From Microbacterium sp. Gd 4-13 (GTDB lineage: Bacteria; Actinomycetota; Actinomycetes; Actinomycetales; Microbacteriaceae): DNA of 64,000 nucleotides. Each line of letters begins with the position of its first letter. Position 1 is the stretch's first letter. Positions 40,802-50,746 of this stretch are shown here, piece after piece. Both the position numbers and the translations under genes were made by a program. A model generated the notes under the pieces. It worked only from the letters and a program-made list of their open reading frames with translations. It was not told where the DNA came from and did no database searches. Location: NCBI RefSeq assembly GCF_003095395.1, contig NZ_QEIJ01000003.1, positions 1-64,000 on the forward strand, in the 5' to 3' direction.

Positions 40802-41548
40802 CTACAGCTCGTCGAGCGCCTGACGAGCGGCAGTCATCGACACCGACGAGGGGTAGCCGCGTCGGGCGAGCTGACCGAGAAGCCGCCGCAAGGCCGTCTC
40901 TCGGTCACGCGCTCCCAGAGAACGCGCCTTGGTGCGTGCGAACTCGAGAGCGCGTTCGAGATCGTCATCGGGCATCTCCGACAGGACGGTCTCGACGACG
41001 TCACGCGGGATGCCTCGCCGTGTCAGAAGTGGCGAGATGGCCTGCCGCCCCTGCCCCTTGCGCTCGACGGCCGCCCGCACGAGCTGCTGGGACAGCGACA
41101 CATCATCGAGGTACCCGAGGCGTTCGAACTGGTCCAAGAGCTCGTCGGCGGCACCGCCGGTCATTCCCGCAGCGATGAGCACACCCCGCGACTCGGAAAC
41201 GGACAACTGCCTCGTCCGGAGCTTTCGAAGCAGACTCGCCTCAGCCGCGTCGCGCACCTCGCTCGGATCGACCGCCTCGGCACCGGGCGCTCCGTCGTCG
41301 GCCGACACCTCGGCGGCCCTCCGGCCCTCCGACGATCGCCGAGCGTTGGATTCGGGGGTGACCCAACTCGCGTGCCACGGGATCTCGGTGTCGCCGCGGG
41401 ATGCCTCCGCCCGTGGCGCCTCCGGTGGCACCGAACGCGGGCGGTCGCTGCGCGGGGCTTCCCGGCGCCCGGAATACTCACCGCCGAAAAGCGGGATCAC
41501 GGGGGCGAGAGCGGATTCCTCGCTCTCACCCCCGTCGATCGGCGCCAT
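40802..41548 (-). CDS. recX: Regulatory protein RecX
   Basis: 248 residues, inhibits RecA filament growth. The RecX three-helix repeats fill the C-terminal ~150 residues (SLLRKLRTRQLSVSE..., LGYLDDVSLSQQLVRA, SPLLTRRGIPRDVVE). The N-terminal ~90 residues are a long, low-complexity, charged extension. The ATG at 41548 follows the recA stop by one base, so it is translationally coupled with recA. Confidence 0.92.
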   Translation of the reverse strand: MAPIDGGESEESALAPVIPLFGGEYSGRREAPRSDRPRSVPPEAPRAEASRGDTEIPWHASWVTPESNARRSSEGRRAAEVSADDGAPGAEAVDPSEVRDAAEASLLRKLRTRQLSVSESRGVLIAAGMTGGAADELLDQFERLGYLDDVSLSQQLVRAAVERKGQGRQAISPLLTRRGIPRDVVETVLSEMPDDDLERALEFARTKARSLGARDRETALRRLLGQLARRGYPSSVSMTAARQALDEL

Positions 41549-41549
41549 G

Positions 41550-42599
41550 TCAGGCGGGGCGGCGAGCCGCGAGCTCGTCTGAGACGGAGGCGTCGTCGCG
41601 GGCGCCGCCGATACCGAGCTTGCTCTTGATCTTCGACTCGATCTCGGTGGCCATGTCGGGGTTCTTCAGCAAGAAGTTGCGGGCGTTCTCCTTGCCCTGC
41701 CCGAGCTGCTCGCCGTCGTAGGTGTACCACGCACCCGACTTCTTGACGATCGCGTGTTCGACCCCGAAGTCGATGAGGCTGCCCTCGCGCGAGATTCCGA
41801 TGCCGTAGAGGATGTCGAACTCCGCCTGCTTGAAGGGCGGGGCCATCTTGTTCTTGACGACCTTCACACGCGTGCGGTTTCCGACCGCCTCGGTGCCGTC
41901 CTTCAGGGTCTCGATGCGTCGGATGTCGAGGCGCACCGAAGCGTAGAACTTCAGCGCCTTTCCGCCGGCGGTCGTCTCGGGCGAACCGAAGAAGACACCG
42001 ATCTTCTCGCGCAGCTGGTTGATGAAGATCATCGTCGTGTTGGTCGTGTTCAGGCCACCGGTCAGCTTGCGCAGTGCCTGCGACATGAGACGTGCCTGCA
42101 GACCGACGTGGGAATCGCCCATCTCGCCTTCGATCTCGGCGCGCGGCACGAGGGCTGCGACGGAGTCGATGACGACCAGGTCGACGGCACCCGAACGCAC
42201 GAGCATGTCGGCGATCTCGAGGGCCTGCTCACCGGTGTCGGGCTGCGACACCAGCAGGGAGTCGATGTCGACACCGAGCTTCTTCGCATAGTCGGGGTCG
42301 AGGGCGTGCTCGGCGTCGATGAACGCGGCGATGCCACCGGCTCGCTGGACATTGGCGATCGCGTGGAGCGTCAGGGTGGTCTTACCCGAAGACTCGGGAC
42401 CGTAGATCTCGATGATGCGGCCGCGCGGGAGTCCGCCGACCCCGAGAGCGACGTCGAGCGCGATGGATCCGGTGGGGATGACCTCGACGGGAGCACGGTC
42501 GTCGCTGCCCAGTCGCATGACCGAGCCTTTTCCGAACTGCCGATCGATCTGGGCGAGTGCCGATTCCAGGGCCTTCTCGCGGTCTGCGGGTGATGGCAT
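41550..42599 (-). CDS. recA: Recombinase RecA
   Basis: 349 residues, strand exchange and LexA co-protease. P-loop [13 protein letters not shown] (about 67-79), [11 protein letters not shown], and the loop [18 protein letters not shown]. No intein, unlike some mycobacteria. The ATG at 42599 is preceded by AGAGGAG at 6 bases; the open frame extends upstream without similarity. The 256-base gap upstream carries an SOS box, so recA is induced on its own. Confidence 0.98.
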   Translation of the reverse strand: MPSPADREKALESALAQIDRQFGKGSVMRLGSDDRAPVEVIPTGSIALDVALGVGGLPRGRIIEIYGPESSGKTTLTLHAIANVQRAGGIAAFIDAEHALDPDYAKKLGVDIDSLLVSQPDTGEQALEIADMLVRSGAVDLVVIDSVAALVPRAEIEGEMGDSHVGLQARLMSQALRKLTGGLNTTNTTMIFINQLREKIGVFFGSPETTAGGKALKFYASVRLDIRRIETLKDGTEAVGNRTRVKVVKNKMAPPFKQAEFDILYGIGISREGSLIDFGVEHAIVKKSGAWYTYDGEQLGQGKENARNFLLKNPDMATEIESKIKSKLGIGGARDDASVSDELAARRPA

Positions 42600-42795
42600 G
42601 ACGTGCTCCTCTTGTTCGCGTTCCGTCGCCTGTAGGCTGTCGCGCTCCTCGCCGACGGCGGGGATGCAGAGACAAGGCGTGGGTGTCATCCGACGATGTC
42701 CACGCTAGGGAGGGCCACCGACATCGAGCCGGGGCTGCGCCCGAACGCGGACACTCACGTCCTCGAACACCACTGTGCAGGAGACTACGCCGGTA

Positions 42796-42811
42796 TCGAA
42801 CACTTCTTCGA
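42796..42811. promoter_or_regulatory. SOS box of recA
   Basis: TCGAACACTTCTTCGA matches the actinobacterial LexA consensus TCGAAC-N4-GTTCGA at 11 of 12 fixed positions. It lies 197 bases upstream of the recA ATG, in the gap after the DUF3046 gene. Confidence 0.8.
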
Positions 42812-42855
42812 TGACACGCCGACGGGAGCGAGGTCGGATTCGTCGGTGATTTCCG

Positions 42856-43080
42856 TCAGCGCCGACGCGGTTCGAGGCGTCCTGCGCCGTACCGGCGACT
42901 CTCGGGGACGTCGGTCTCGGCGCACAGCGCCAGCCAGACGTCTCGCGGAGGCACGCCCGCCGTCAAGGCCTCACGCGCGGTTCGGCCGCCGAGCGCCATC
43001 AGCGACAGGTCTGCGGCGAGCGAATCGCCTTGCGGGCCGAACTCGTCGGAGACGGCTCGATCGAACTCGCTACGACGCAC
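42856..43080 (-). CDS. DUF3046 family protein
   Basis: 74 residues, function unknown. Sequence MRRSEFDRAVSDEFG...LALCAETDVPESRRYGAGR matches the DUF3046 family, which in Actinobacteria is nearly always next to recA (for example Rv2738c). The start is GTG. It lies 18 bases after the clgR-like gene and probably shares its transcript. Confidence 0.85.
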   Translation of the reverse strand: MRRSEFDRAVSDEFGPQGDSLAADLSLMALGGRTAREALTAGVPPRDVWLALCAETDVPESRRYGAGRLEPRRR

Positions 43081-43098
43081 AGTCGACGAAGAGTGCGC

Positions 43099-43407
43099 TC
43101 AGCGCAGGGACAGCTGGGGCTCGACAGAGGCCACCAGGTCGTCGGGAACGACGTCGGGGAAGGTCTGCAGGCCCTCGATCACCGAGAGCCGGTCGCCGAC
43201 CTCGCGCATGATCGTGGAGATGGGCACGTCGAGTGCCTCTGCAACCGAAGCGAGGATCTCGCTCGACGCCTCTTTCTGACCCCGCTCGACCTCGCTGAGG
43301 TAACCCAGCGCCACACTCGCACGGCTCGCGACCTGACGAAGGGTGCGACCCTTCTGCTGGCGGAGATCACGAAGGACTTCACCGATCTCTTGACGTACCA
43401 GGATCAT
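43099..43407 (-). CDS. clgR: XRE-family regulator, ClgR-like
   Basis: 102 residues. A helix-turn-helix of the Cro/CI type at about 8-62 (VLRDLRQQKGRTLRQVASRASVALGYLSEVERGQKEASSE). Position between cinA/pgsA and recA matches ClgR, the activator of Clp protease genes in corynebacteria and mycobacteria; the assignment rests on this context and the HTH. ATG at 43407 preceded by GAGGAGGGG. The gap to cinA (43408-43564) shows no gene. Confidence 0.8.
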   Translation of the reverse strand: MILVRQEIGEVLRDLRQQKGRTLRQVASRASVALGYLSEVERGQKEASSEILASVAEALDVPISTIMREVGDRLSVIEGLQTFPDVVPDDLVASVEPQLSLR

Positions 43408-43564
43408 TTGGGGCCCCTCCTCACTTCGATTCCGCCGTCTATCCGAGTGGACAACGGTACAACACCTGCTCTGCAAATCTAGCGCCGTGCGCTGGACAAA
43501 GGGTGGGAATCGCCGAATGTAACGGAGCAGAAACACGTTCTGTTCCCGCTGCTCGCGGCGGATC

Positions 43565-44092
43565 TCACAGCGCCGCGAGAGCGCGACGCACAGCGATGCG
43601 CGCGGACTCCTGCCGGATGGCCTCGCGGTCGCCGGTCAGCTCGAGGGAATCGACGCGGGTTCCCAACGGGGTGGAGATCGCGATATGCACCGTTCCGACC
43701 GGCTGCCCGTCGGGCGACTCGGGGCCGGCGATACCCGTCGTCGCGATGCCGACGTCGGCGGGTCGCCCGCCGACGACCAGCGCGGCGCGGACGCCCTTGG
43801 CCATCTGCCGCGCGACGCGGGGGTGCACCGCGCCGTGCGCCTCCAGGAGCGTGGGATCCACACCCAGCAGCGACTGCTTGATCGCCGAGTCATAGGCGAC
43901 GATGCCTCCGCGCAGCGCCCGCGACGCACCGGGCACACCGACCAGCGACGAGACGACCAGGCCGCCGGTGAGCGACTCGGCGACCGCCACCGACCAGCCG
44001 AGTTCGGCGAGCCTGTCGATCAAGCGTGCGGCGCTCTCCTGCGGATCACGGACGAGCGTGGACTCGAGATCGTCGGGCAGCCCGTCGATCAC
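43565..44092 (-). CDS. cinA: Nicotinamide-nucleotide amidase (CinA C-terminal domain)
   Basis: 175 residues, corresponds to the CinA/PncC amidase domain alone; the N-terminal molybdopterin-like domain of full CinA is missing, as in many Actinobacteria. Motifs: VAVAESLTGGLVVSSL, GGIVAYDSAIKQSLLGVD and GIAGPESPDGQPVGTVHIA. It recycles NMN to NaMN. The start is GTG overlapping the pgsA stop as GTGA. Confidence 0.9.
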   Translation of the reverse strand: MIDGLPDDLESTLVRDPQESAARLIDRLAELGWSVAVAESLTGGLVVSSLVGVPGASRALRGGIVAYDSAIKQSLLGVDPTLLEAHGAVHPRVARQMAKGVRAALVVGGRPADVGIATTGIAGPESPDGQPVGTVHIAISTPLGTRVDSLELTGDREAIRQESARIAVRRALAAL

Positions 44093-44658
44093 GCGGTACG
44101 ACGCTTCCGGGCGCCGCGGACCTCGGATACGACGTAGTCGAGACCGCTCGCGATCGTCAGGATCACCGCGGCCCACATCGTGACGATGTTCAGCCACACG
44201 ATCCAGTCCCCCACGACCGCCGCGAGCGGAAGGAGCGCGAGCGAGAGGGCGATCGACTGCGCGACCGTCTTCAGCTTGCCCATCCATGCCGCGGCCAGGA
44301 CGTGATCGCTCACGACCATGAATCGGTAGACCGTTATGCCGATCTCCCGCACGAGGACGATGATGGTCACCCACCAGTCGAGCTCGCCCAGGATCGACAG
44401 CCCGACGAACGCGGCGCCCGTGAGCACCTTGTCGGCGATCGGATCGAGCAACTTGCCCAGATCGGTCACGATGTCGTACCGGCGGGCGATGTACCCGTCG
44501 ATTCCGTCGCTGGCGATCGCGACGATGAACAGCACGGCCGCCCACCAGCGAAGGGCTCCGTCGTCACCACCGTCTGCGAGCAGCATCCAGAGGAAGATCG
44601 GCGCGCACAGGATGCGCACGATCGTGATCGCGTTGGGGAGTTGACGGGGCACGGACAT
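44089..44658 (-). CDS. pgsA: CDP-diacylglycerol-glycerol-3-phosphate phosphatidyltransferase
   Basis: 189 residues, integral membrane enzyme of phosphatidylglycerol synthesis. The CDP-alcohol phosphotransferase motif is DGIDGYIARRYD...LGKLLDPIADK (DGxxAR...GxxxD...D). Several membrane helices. The ATG at 44658 overlaps the ftsK stop (TGATG). Sister enzymes of the family use inositol or other acceptors, so the exact acceptor is inferred from context with ftsK and cinA. Confidence 0.9.
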   Translation of the reverse strand: MSVPRQLPNAITIVRILCAPIFLWMLLADGGDDGALRWWAAVLFIVAIASDGIDGYIARRYDIVTDLGKLLDPIADKVLTGAAFVGLSILGELDWWVTIIVLVREIGITVYRFMVVSDHVLAAAWMGKLKTVAQSIALSLALLPLAAVVGDWIVWLNIVTMWAAVILTIASGLDYVVSEVRGARKRRTA

Positions 44659-47294
44659 CAGTCTCTCCCGGTCAGCTGCCACATGTCTTCATCGCCCTCG
44701 TCGCCGTCGACGACCTCGAGCCCTTCGAACTGCGCGTCGACCGGGTCGGGGGCCGGTGCGTCCTGGCCGCGCAGGCGCGCGAGCACGGCGGGGAGCTGCT
44801 CGTTCGTCACCAGCACGTCACGGGCCTTGGACCCCTCGGACGGGCCGACGATCTCGCGCGACTCCATGAGATCCATGAGACGCCCTGCCTTGGCGAAGCC
44901 CACGCGGAGCTTGCGCTGGAGCATCGAGGTCGACCCGAACTGGGTCGACACGACCAGCTCGGCGGCCGCGAGCAGGAGCTCGAGGTCGTCGCCGATGTCG
45001 GCGTCGATCTCTTTGCGCTCGGCGGATGCGGCGACGTCGGAGCGGTACTCGGGACGCGCCTGGTTCGTGACGTGGGCGACGACCTTCTCGATCTCGGACT
45101 CGCTGACCCACGCGCCCTGCACGCGCAGCGACTTGTTGGCGCCCATCGGCAGGAAGAGCGCATCGCCCTGGCCGATGAGGCGGTCGGCGCCGGGCTGGTC
45201 GAGGATGACGCGCGAGTCGGTCACGCTGGTGACGGCGAACGCGAGACGCGAAGGCACGTTGGCCTTGATGAGCCCGGTGACGACGTCGACCGACGGGCGC
45301 TGGGTCGCCAGCACGAGGTGGATGCCGCTGGCGCGGGCGAGCTGGGTGATGCGCACGATGGAGTCCTCGACGTCGCGAGGGGCCACCATCATCAAGTCGG
45401 CGAGCTCGTCGACGACCACCAGCAGATACGGGTAGGGCTTCAGCACGCGCTCACTGCCGACAGGCAGCGTGACCTCGCCAGAGACGACGGCCTTGTTGAA
45501 GTCGTCGATGTGCCGGTACCCGAACGACGCGAGGTCGTCGTACCGCATGTCCATCTCCTTCACGACCCACTGCAGCGCCTCGGCCGCCTTCTTGGGGTTC
45601 GTGATGATGGGCGTGATCAGGTGCGGAACGCCCGCGTACGACGTCAGCTCGACGCGCTTCGGGTCGATGAGCACCATGCGCACCTCGGAAGGTTTGGCGC
45701 GCATCAGCAGGCTCGTGATCATCGAGTTCACGAAGCTGGACTTACCCGAACCGGTGGAACCCGCGACGAGGAGGTGAGGCATCTTCGCGAGGTTGGCGAC
45801 GACGTAACCGCCGCCGACGTCCTTGCCGACACCGATCGTCATGGGGTGGGTGGATGCTGCGGCGTTGCCCGAGCGGAGCACATCGCCGAGCGTGACGATC
45901 TCGCGGTCGGCATTGGGGATTTCGACACCGATCGCGCTCTTGCCCGGAATCGGCGCGAGGATGCGCACCTCGTTCGAGGCGACGGCGTAGGCGATGTTGT
46001 TCGTGAGCGCGGTGATGCGCTCGACCTTGACTCCGTGCCCGAGCTCGATCTCGTACTGCGTGACGGTCGGTCCGCGCGAGAAGCCGGTGACCCTGGCATC
46101 GACCGAGAACTGCTGGAGAACGCTCTCGAGAGCCTTCACCACCGCGTCGTTCGCCGCGGAGCGTTCTTTGTGCGGCGGGCCGGCAGCCAACGCCGTGTCG
46201 GACGGCAGACGGTAGTCGGATGTCGGCGGCATGCCGGCGCTGTCGCCGCCGAGCCCCGAGATCGTGCCGAGCTCGTCGTCGGCGCTGTCGGAATCGTCGC
46301 GCAGGCTCACGGCCGCGGCAGGCGGCGTGGCGATCGTCGGACGCGCGAACACCTCTGTCAGCGCGTCGGGCATCGGCGGGAGCGGCGGCGCCTCCGGCGC
46401 CTCGAAGACCTGCTCGAACCCGCCCTCGGACGTCCCCGGGGTGAGCAGTTCGGTCAGATCCTGCGAGCCGAGCGCACCGTCGGCGTCCTCTTCACGACCC
46501 GATCGATTGCGACGCCACCACGGGCGCGCCTCGCGGCCGGACTCGTCGTCGTCGGTGTCGACGGCGGCGTCTTTCGAGCGGTCGGACGGAGCCGCCCGTT
46601 CGGCGTCGAACATCCAGGCGTACAGGTCGCCGAGACGGGTGCCGATGCGGTTCGGCGGAGTCTTGGTCAGAATCAGGATGCTGAGGATACCCACGAGCGA
46701 GAGCACGATGCCCGCGCCGATCGGCGTGATGAGCATCGCGAGAGGTTCGCCGGCCATCCAGCCGAAAAGACCTCCGGCGGAGCTCAGGGCGGGGAGCCCG
46801 GCACTCGGCTGGGGACGATCGCCGAGAACGTGGCAGAAGCCCGCCACCGCGATCACGAAGAGGGCGAAGCCGATGCCGATGCGACCGTTGTCGTGCACGG
46901 ATGAGGGGTGGCGGAAGAGCCATCCCGCGAGCAGCAGCAGCAGCACCGGGAAGACGAAGGCCTCACGACCGATGAGACCGCCGACCGAGTAGGCGCTGAT
47001 GGCGGCGGCGACGTCGGAGCCGATGAAGAACCACTCGACGGTCGCCCCGGCGGCCGCGAGCAGCACCAGGAGGAAGGGCAGGCCGTCGCGGCGCTGATCC
47101 TTCTCGAGATTCTCCGGGCCGAACGCGCGGAACACACCCCCCACGGCGTGGGCGACGCCGAGCCATGCTCGGACGGCGACGGCCGGCTTGTCGGGCTCGC
47201 CGACGTACTTCTTGGGTGCGGGCGCGGGCTTGCGGGCGCGTGAGGCGCTCTTCGCGGGCGCGCGACCGCTGGTCGCCGGAGTACTGCGGGGCAT
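44658..47294 (-). CDS. ftsK: DNA translocase FtsK
   Basis: 878 residues, moves chromosome ends through the division septum. Four to five N-terminal membrane helices (about 70-235), an acidic linker, then the RecA-like motor (P-loop [14 protein letters not shown]; Walker [14 protein letters not shown]) and a C-terminal gamma winged helix ([23 protein letters not shown]) that reads KOPS sites. The ATG at 47294 follows a -10 box TACCGT (47301-47306) by 6 bases: leaderless. Confidence 0.97.
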   Translation of the reverse strand: MPRSTPATSGRAPAKSASRARKPAPAPKKYVGEPDKPAVAVRAWLGVAHAVGGVFRAFGPENLEKDQRRDGLPFLLVLLAAAGATVEWFFIGSDVAAAISAYSVGGLIGREAFVFPVLLLLLAGWLFRHPSSVHDNGRIGIGFALFVIAVAGFCHVLGDRPQPSAGLPALSSAGGLFGWMAGEPLAMLITPIGAGIVLSLVGILSILILTKTPPNRIGTRLGDLYAWMFDAERAAPSDRSKDAAVDTDDDESGREARPWWRRNRSGREEDADGALGSQDLTELLTPGTSEGGFEQVFEAPEAPPLPPMPDALTEVFARPTIATPPAAAVSLRDDSDSADDELGTISGLGGDSAGMPPTSDYRLPSDTALAAGPPHKERSAANDAVVKALESVLQQFSVDARVTGFSRGPTVTQYEIELGHGVKVERITALTNNIAYAVASNEVRILAPIPGKSAIGVEIPNADREIVTLGDVLRSGNAAASTHPMTIGVGKDVGGGYVVANLAKMPHLLVAGSTGSGKSSFVNSMITSLLMRAKPSEVRMVLIDPKRVELTSYAGVPHLITPIITNPKKAAEALQWVVKEMDMRYDDLASFGYRHIDDFNKAVVSGEVTLPVGSERVLKPYPYLLVVVDELADLMMVAPRDVEDSIVRITQLARASGIHLVLATQRPSVDVVTGLIKANVPSRLAFAVTSVTDSRVILDQPGADRLIGQGDALFLPMGANKSLRVQGAWVSESEIEKVVAHVTNQARPEYRSDVAASAERKEIDADIGDDLELLLAAAELVVSTQFGSTSMLQRKLRVGFAKAGRLMDLMESREIVGPSEGSKARDVLVTNEQLPAVLARLRGQDAPAPDPVDAQFEGLEVVDGDEGDEDMWQLTGRD

Positions 47295-47344
47295 GCCTCC
47301 ACGGTAGGCGTGACCTACGACGTTTGCCCGGAACGACGCGGCGA

Positions 47345-47836
47345 TCAGCGCAGGAGCTTGACCATGGTGTCGCGGCCGATGCCGCTCTGGGTGACCGCGA
47401 ACCCCTCCGATCGATAGAGCGCGACGGCGTAGTTGCCCCGCTCGACGCTGAGGCTCAGGCGCGCGTACCCGCGGGCCCGTGCCTCGTCGGCGAGACGGTG
47501 CAGCAGCATCCGCCCGATCCCGTGCGCCCGCCAGATCGGGCGGACGCCGATGACGAGCTCGGGCACCCCCGTGCCGACGTACCCGAACCCCGGTTCGCTG
47601 CGCGGGAAGAGCCGGAACCACGCCGCACCGACGGCCTCCCCCGTCGGCACCTGGGCGACGACGCCCACGTCGGCCGGCCGCATCCAGCCGGTGAGATAGC
47701 GCTGATAATCGGCGGAGGTGAGCACCTCGTGCCGCGGGCGGGCCGCGCCCTCCCTCCAGTTCGCCGCCTCCACGACCATGTCGGCCAGGAACGCGCCGTC
47801 GGACTGCGTGGCGGCGCGAACGACGAAGGCGGGCAT
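47345..47836 (-). CDS. GNAT family acetyltransferase
   Basis: 163 residues, single GNAT domain. The acetyl-CoA loop is [23 protein letters not shown], and [18 protein letters not shown] follows. The substrate is unknown; RimI-like proteins look similar. Start at 47836 with a -10 box TAGTAT (47844-47849) 7 bases upstream. Lies between RNase J and ftsK. Confidence 0.85.
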   Translation of the reverse strand: MPAFVVRAATQSDGAFLADMVVEAANWREGAARPRHEVLTSADYQRYLTGWMRPADVGVVAQVPTGEAVGAAWFRLFPRSEPGFGYVGTGVPELVIGVRPIWRAHGIGRMLLHRLADEARARGYARLSLSVERGNYAVALYRSEGFAVTQSGIGRDTMVKLLR

Positions 47837-47881
47837 GCCCGGAATACTAGCGATCCCCGGCCTGCCCGCCTCGGCGGATTT

Positions 47882-49558
47882 CTACGCCTCGATGACGAGG
47901 GGCACGATCATCGGTCGACGGCGCAGCGACTGGTTGACCCAGCGGCCGATCGTGCGCCGAACGATCTGCGACAGCGCGTGCGGGTCGCGGACGCCCGACT
48001 TCGCGGCCTCCGCGAGAGCGGCGGCGATCTTCGGCTTCACGGCCTCGAACACCTTGGTGTCTTCGGCGAAGCCTCGCGCGTGGATCTCGGGCCCCGTGAC
48101 GACGCGGCCGGTGGCCGAGTCGACGACGACGATGACCGAGATGAAGCCCTCCTCGGCGAGGATGCGGCGGTCCTTGAGATCGGCGTCGGTGATCTCGCCG
48201 ACGGTCGACCCGTCGACGTAGACGAAGCCGATGTCGAGCTGGCCGACGACCGTGGCGACACCGTCGCGCAGGTCGACGACGACACCGTTCTCGCCCAGGA
48301 TCGTGCGCTCGGCGGGGATGCCGGTCTCCTGTGCGAGTTTGGCGTTCGCCGTCAAGTGGCGGTACTCGCCGTGGATGGGGAGCACGTTCTTCGGCTGCAG
48401 GATGTTGTAGCAGTAGATCAGCTCGCCCGCGGCGGCGTGGCCCGAGACGTGCACCTTGGCGTTGCCCTTGTGCACGACGTTCGCGCCGAGCTTGGTCAGG
48501 CCGTCGATCACGCGGTACACCGCGTTCTCGTTGCCCGGGATGAGGCTCGAGGCGAGGATGACGGTGTCGCCGGGGCCGGGCTCGATCTCGTGATCGAGGT
48601 TGGCCATGCGACTGAGGACGGCCATCGGCTCGCCCTGCGAACCGGTCGACATGTAGACGATCTTGTCGTCGGGGATATCGCGGGCCTTCTTGTAGTCGAC
48701 GAGCACCCCGTCGGGCACCTTCAGATAGCCGAGCTGCTCGGCGATCGTCATGTTGCGCACCATGCTGCGGCCCATGAGCGCGACCCGGCGCCCATTGGCT
48801 GCCGCCGCATCCAGCACCTGCTGCACGCGGTGCACGTGACTCGAGAAGCTTGCGACGATCACCCGGCGCGGAGCCTTCGCGATGACCTGGTCGAGCACGG
48901 GGCCGATGCTGCGCTCGGTCGGGGTGAACCCGGGCACCTCGGCGTTGGTGGAGTCGACCAGGAAGAGGTCGACGCCCTCCTCCCCCAGCCGGGCGAAAGC
49001 GCGGAGGTCGGTGATGCGGCCGTCGAGCGGCAGCTGGTCCATCTTGAAGTCGCCGGTGGCCAGCACCAGGCCCGCGGGCGTGCGGATCGCCACGGCGAGG
49101 GCGTCGGGGATGGAGTGGTTGACCGCGATGAACTCGAGGTCGAACGGGCCGACCTGCTCGCGCTGCCCTTCCTTCACCGTCAGCGTGTACGGCTTGATGC
49201 GGTGCTCCTTGAGCTTCGCCTCGATCAGCGCGAGCGTCAGACCCGAACCGATGAGGGGCAGGTCGCCCTTGCGCTTGAGGAGGTACGGCACGGCGCCGAT
49301 GTGGTCTTCGTGACCGTGGGTGAGCACGATGCCGACGATGTCGTCGAGGCGGTGCTTGATCGGCGAGAAGTCGGGCAGGATCAGGTCGACACCGGGCTGG
49401 TGCTCCTCGGGGAACAGCACTCCGCAGTCGACGACGAGGAGCTTCCCCTCGTACTCGAAGACGGTCATGTTGCGTCCGACCTCGCCGAGTCCGCCCAGCG
49501 GGTACACGCGGAGCGTGCCGGGGGCGAGGGCGGGCGGGTCGTAGACGGTGGTGGGCAT
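47882..49558 (-). CDS. rnj: Ribonuclease J
   Basis: 558 residues, metallo-beta-lactamase/beta-CASP nuclease with 5'-to-3' exo- and endonuclease activity, central to mRNA decay and rRNA maturation. Zinc motif LTHGHEDHIG, VNHSIPDALA, and beta-CASP motifs (STGSQGEPMA, SGHAAAGEL). A strong GAGGAGG site precedes the ATG at 49558; this start gives the usual N-terminus. It lies directly downstream of dapA, as in Mycobacterium. Confidence 0.95.
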   Translation of the reverse strand: MPTTVYDPPALAPGTLRVYPLGGLGEVGRNMTVFEYEGKLLVVDCGVLFPEEHQPGVDLILPDFSPIKHRLDDIVGIVLTHGHEDHIGAVPYLLKRKGDLPLIGSGLTLALIEAKLKEHRIKPYTLTVKEGQREQVGPFDLEFIAVNHSIPDALAVAIRTPAGLVLATGDFKMDQLPLDGRITDLRAFARLGEEGVDLFLVDSTNAEVPGFTPTERSIGPVLDQVIAKAPRRVIVASFSSHVHRVQQVLDAAAANGRRVALMGRSMVRNMTIAEQLGYLKVPDGVLVDYKKARDIPDDKIVYMSTGSQGEPMAVLSRMANLDHEIEPGPGDTVILASSLIPGNENAVYRVIDGLTKLGANVVHKGNAKVHVSGHAAAGELIYCYNILQPKNVLPIHGEYRHLTANAKLAQETGIPAERTILGENGVVVDLRDGVATVVGQLDIGFVYVDGSTVGEITDADLKDRRILAEEGFISVIVVVDSATGRVVTGPEIHARGFAEDTKVFEAVKPKIAAALAEAAKSGVRDPHALSQIVRRTIGRWVNQSLRRRPMIVPLVIEA

Positions 49559-49632
49559 GGATTGCCTCCTCGGGACGCCGCGTGCGCAGCATCCGCTCTC
49601 TGTGCCCGCGCAGCTCTTCCGCGCGAGCGTCG

Positions 49633-50610
49633 TTATCTGGTCGTGCCGTGCACCTTCGGCAGTGCGCCACCGGCGGCGGCGTTGCGGTCGGGGCGGAAGT
49701 TGGAGAAATCGGCGCCGGGCACGTCGCGCACGAGGTCGAGCTCGTCCTCGATCGCGGCGGCCTCCCACTCCTCGGGACCGACGAGCGGCAGGCGCACGCG
49801 CGGACTGCCGATGCGGCCGAGGCCGTGCAGGATGTACTTCGCCGACACCGTGCCGGGTACGTGGGTCATGACGGCGCGCACGAGGGGCTCGAGGCGCTGG
49901 TGCTCGGCTGTCGCCGTGGCGAGATCACCGCGGTTCACCGCGTCGACGATCGTGCGGTACGGGGCAGCCGCGATGTTCGCGGTGACCCCGATGAGGCCCG
50001 TGGCGCCGATCGCGAGGTGCGGGAGCACGTTGGCGTCGTCGCCGGAGAAGTACATGAGGTCGGTCTGGTTGAGCACGCGGCTGACCTCGCTGAAGTCACC
50101 CTTGGCGTCTTTGATGGCGAGGATGTTCGGATGCTTCGCCAGGCGCAGGATCGTCTCGTACCGGATCGGCACACCCGTGCGTCCGGGGATGTCGTAGAGG
50201 ATCACGGGGAGATCGGTGGCGTCGGCGACGAGGCGGAAGTGGGTGAGGATGCCCGCCTGGGTGGGCTTGTTGTAGTACGGCGTGACGATCATGATGCCGT
50301 CGGCGCCGGCCTTCTCGCTCGCGCGGTAGAGCTCGATGGCGTGGGCGGTCTCGTTCGAGCCGCCGCCGGTGACGATCTTGGCCCGACCCGCGGCGACGTC
50401 CTTGCCGACCTCGACGAGGCGGATCTTCTCGGGGTCGGTCAGGGTCGACGTCTCGCCCGTGGTGCCCGTGACGACGATGCCGTCGGCGCCCGCCGTGATG
50501 ACGGCGTCCATGTGCTTCTCGACCGCGGGCCAATCGACTTCGCCGTCGGCCGTCATCGGAGTGACGAGCGCGACGAGAACCTGTCCGAAAGGATTGCCCG
50601 TGTGCGTCAT
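49633..50610 (-). CDS. dapA: 4-hydroxy-tetrahydrodipicolinate synthase
   Basis: 325 residues, TIM barrel that condenses pyruvate with aspartate semialdehyde, entry to DAP and lysine. GTTGETSTLT, YYNKPTQAG, Tyr in LYDIPGRTG and the Schiff-base Lys in LAIKDAKGD near residue 167. A -10 box TAGCCT (50617-50622) 6 bases before the ATG indicates a leaderless mRNA, so dapA is separate from the SDR gene upstream. rnj follows after 74 bases. Confidence 0.96.
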   Translation of the reverse strand: MTHTGNPFGQVLVALVTPMTADGEVDWPAVEKHMDAVITAGADGIVVTGTTGETSTLTDPEKIRLVEVGKDVAAGRAKIVTGGGSNETAHAIELYRASEKAGADGIMIVTPYYNKPTQAGILTHFRLVADATDLPVILYDIPGRTGVPIRYETILRLAKHPNILAIKDAKGDFSEVSRVLNQTDLMYFSGDDANVLPHLAIGATGLIGVTANIAAAPYRTIVDAVNRGDLATATAEHQRLEPLVRAVMTHVPGTVSAKYILHGLGRIGSPRVRLPLVGPEEWEAAAIEDELDLVRDVPGADFSNFRPDRNAAAGGALPKVHGTTR

Positions 50611-50746
50611 GGGTCCAGGCTATCGGTCCGCGGGCCGCTGGCTGGAGGCCGACCCCGCACGAACTGAGGAGATCTCACCGGCGGAGGACCGGCGTGCACG
50701 ATATCGTCCGCCCTCCGTGACATGTCCTCCGGGGATCGCGCCGGAC

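Noticed and set aside
41550..42599. Intein in recA
   Set aside because: The gene is of normal length with uninterrupted motifs.
42751..42770. TCGAACACCACTGTGC as a second recA SOS box
   Set aside because: Only the left half matches; the right half lacks TTCGA.
47165..50197. Plus-strand open frame of 1010 codons opposite rnj and dapA
   Set aside because: Shadow of three well-identified minus-strand genes; no recognisable motifs.
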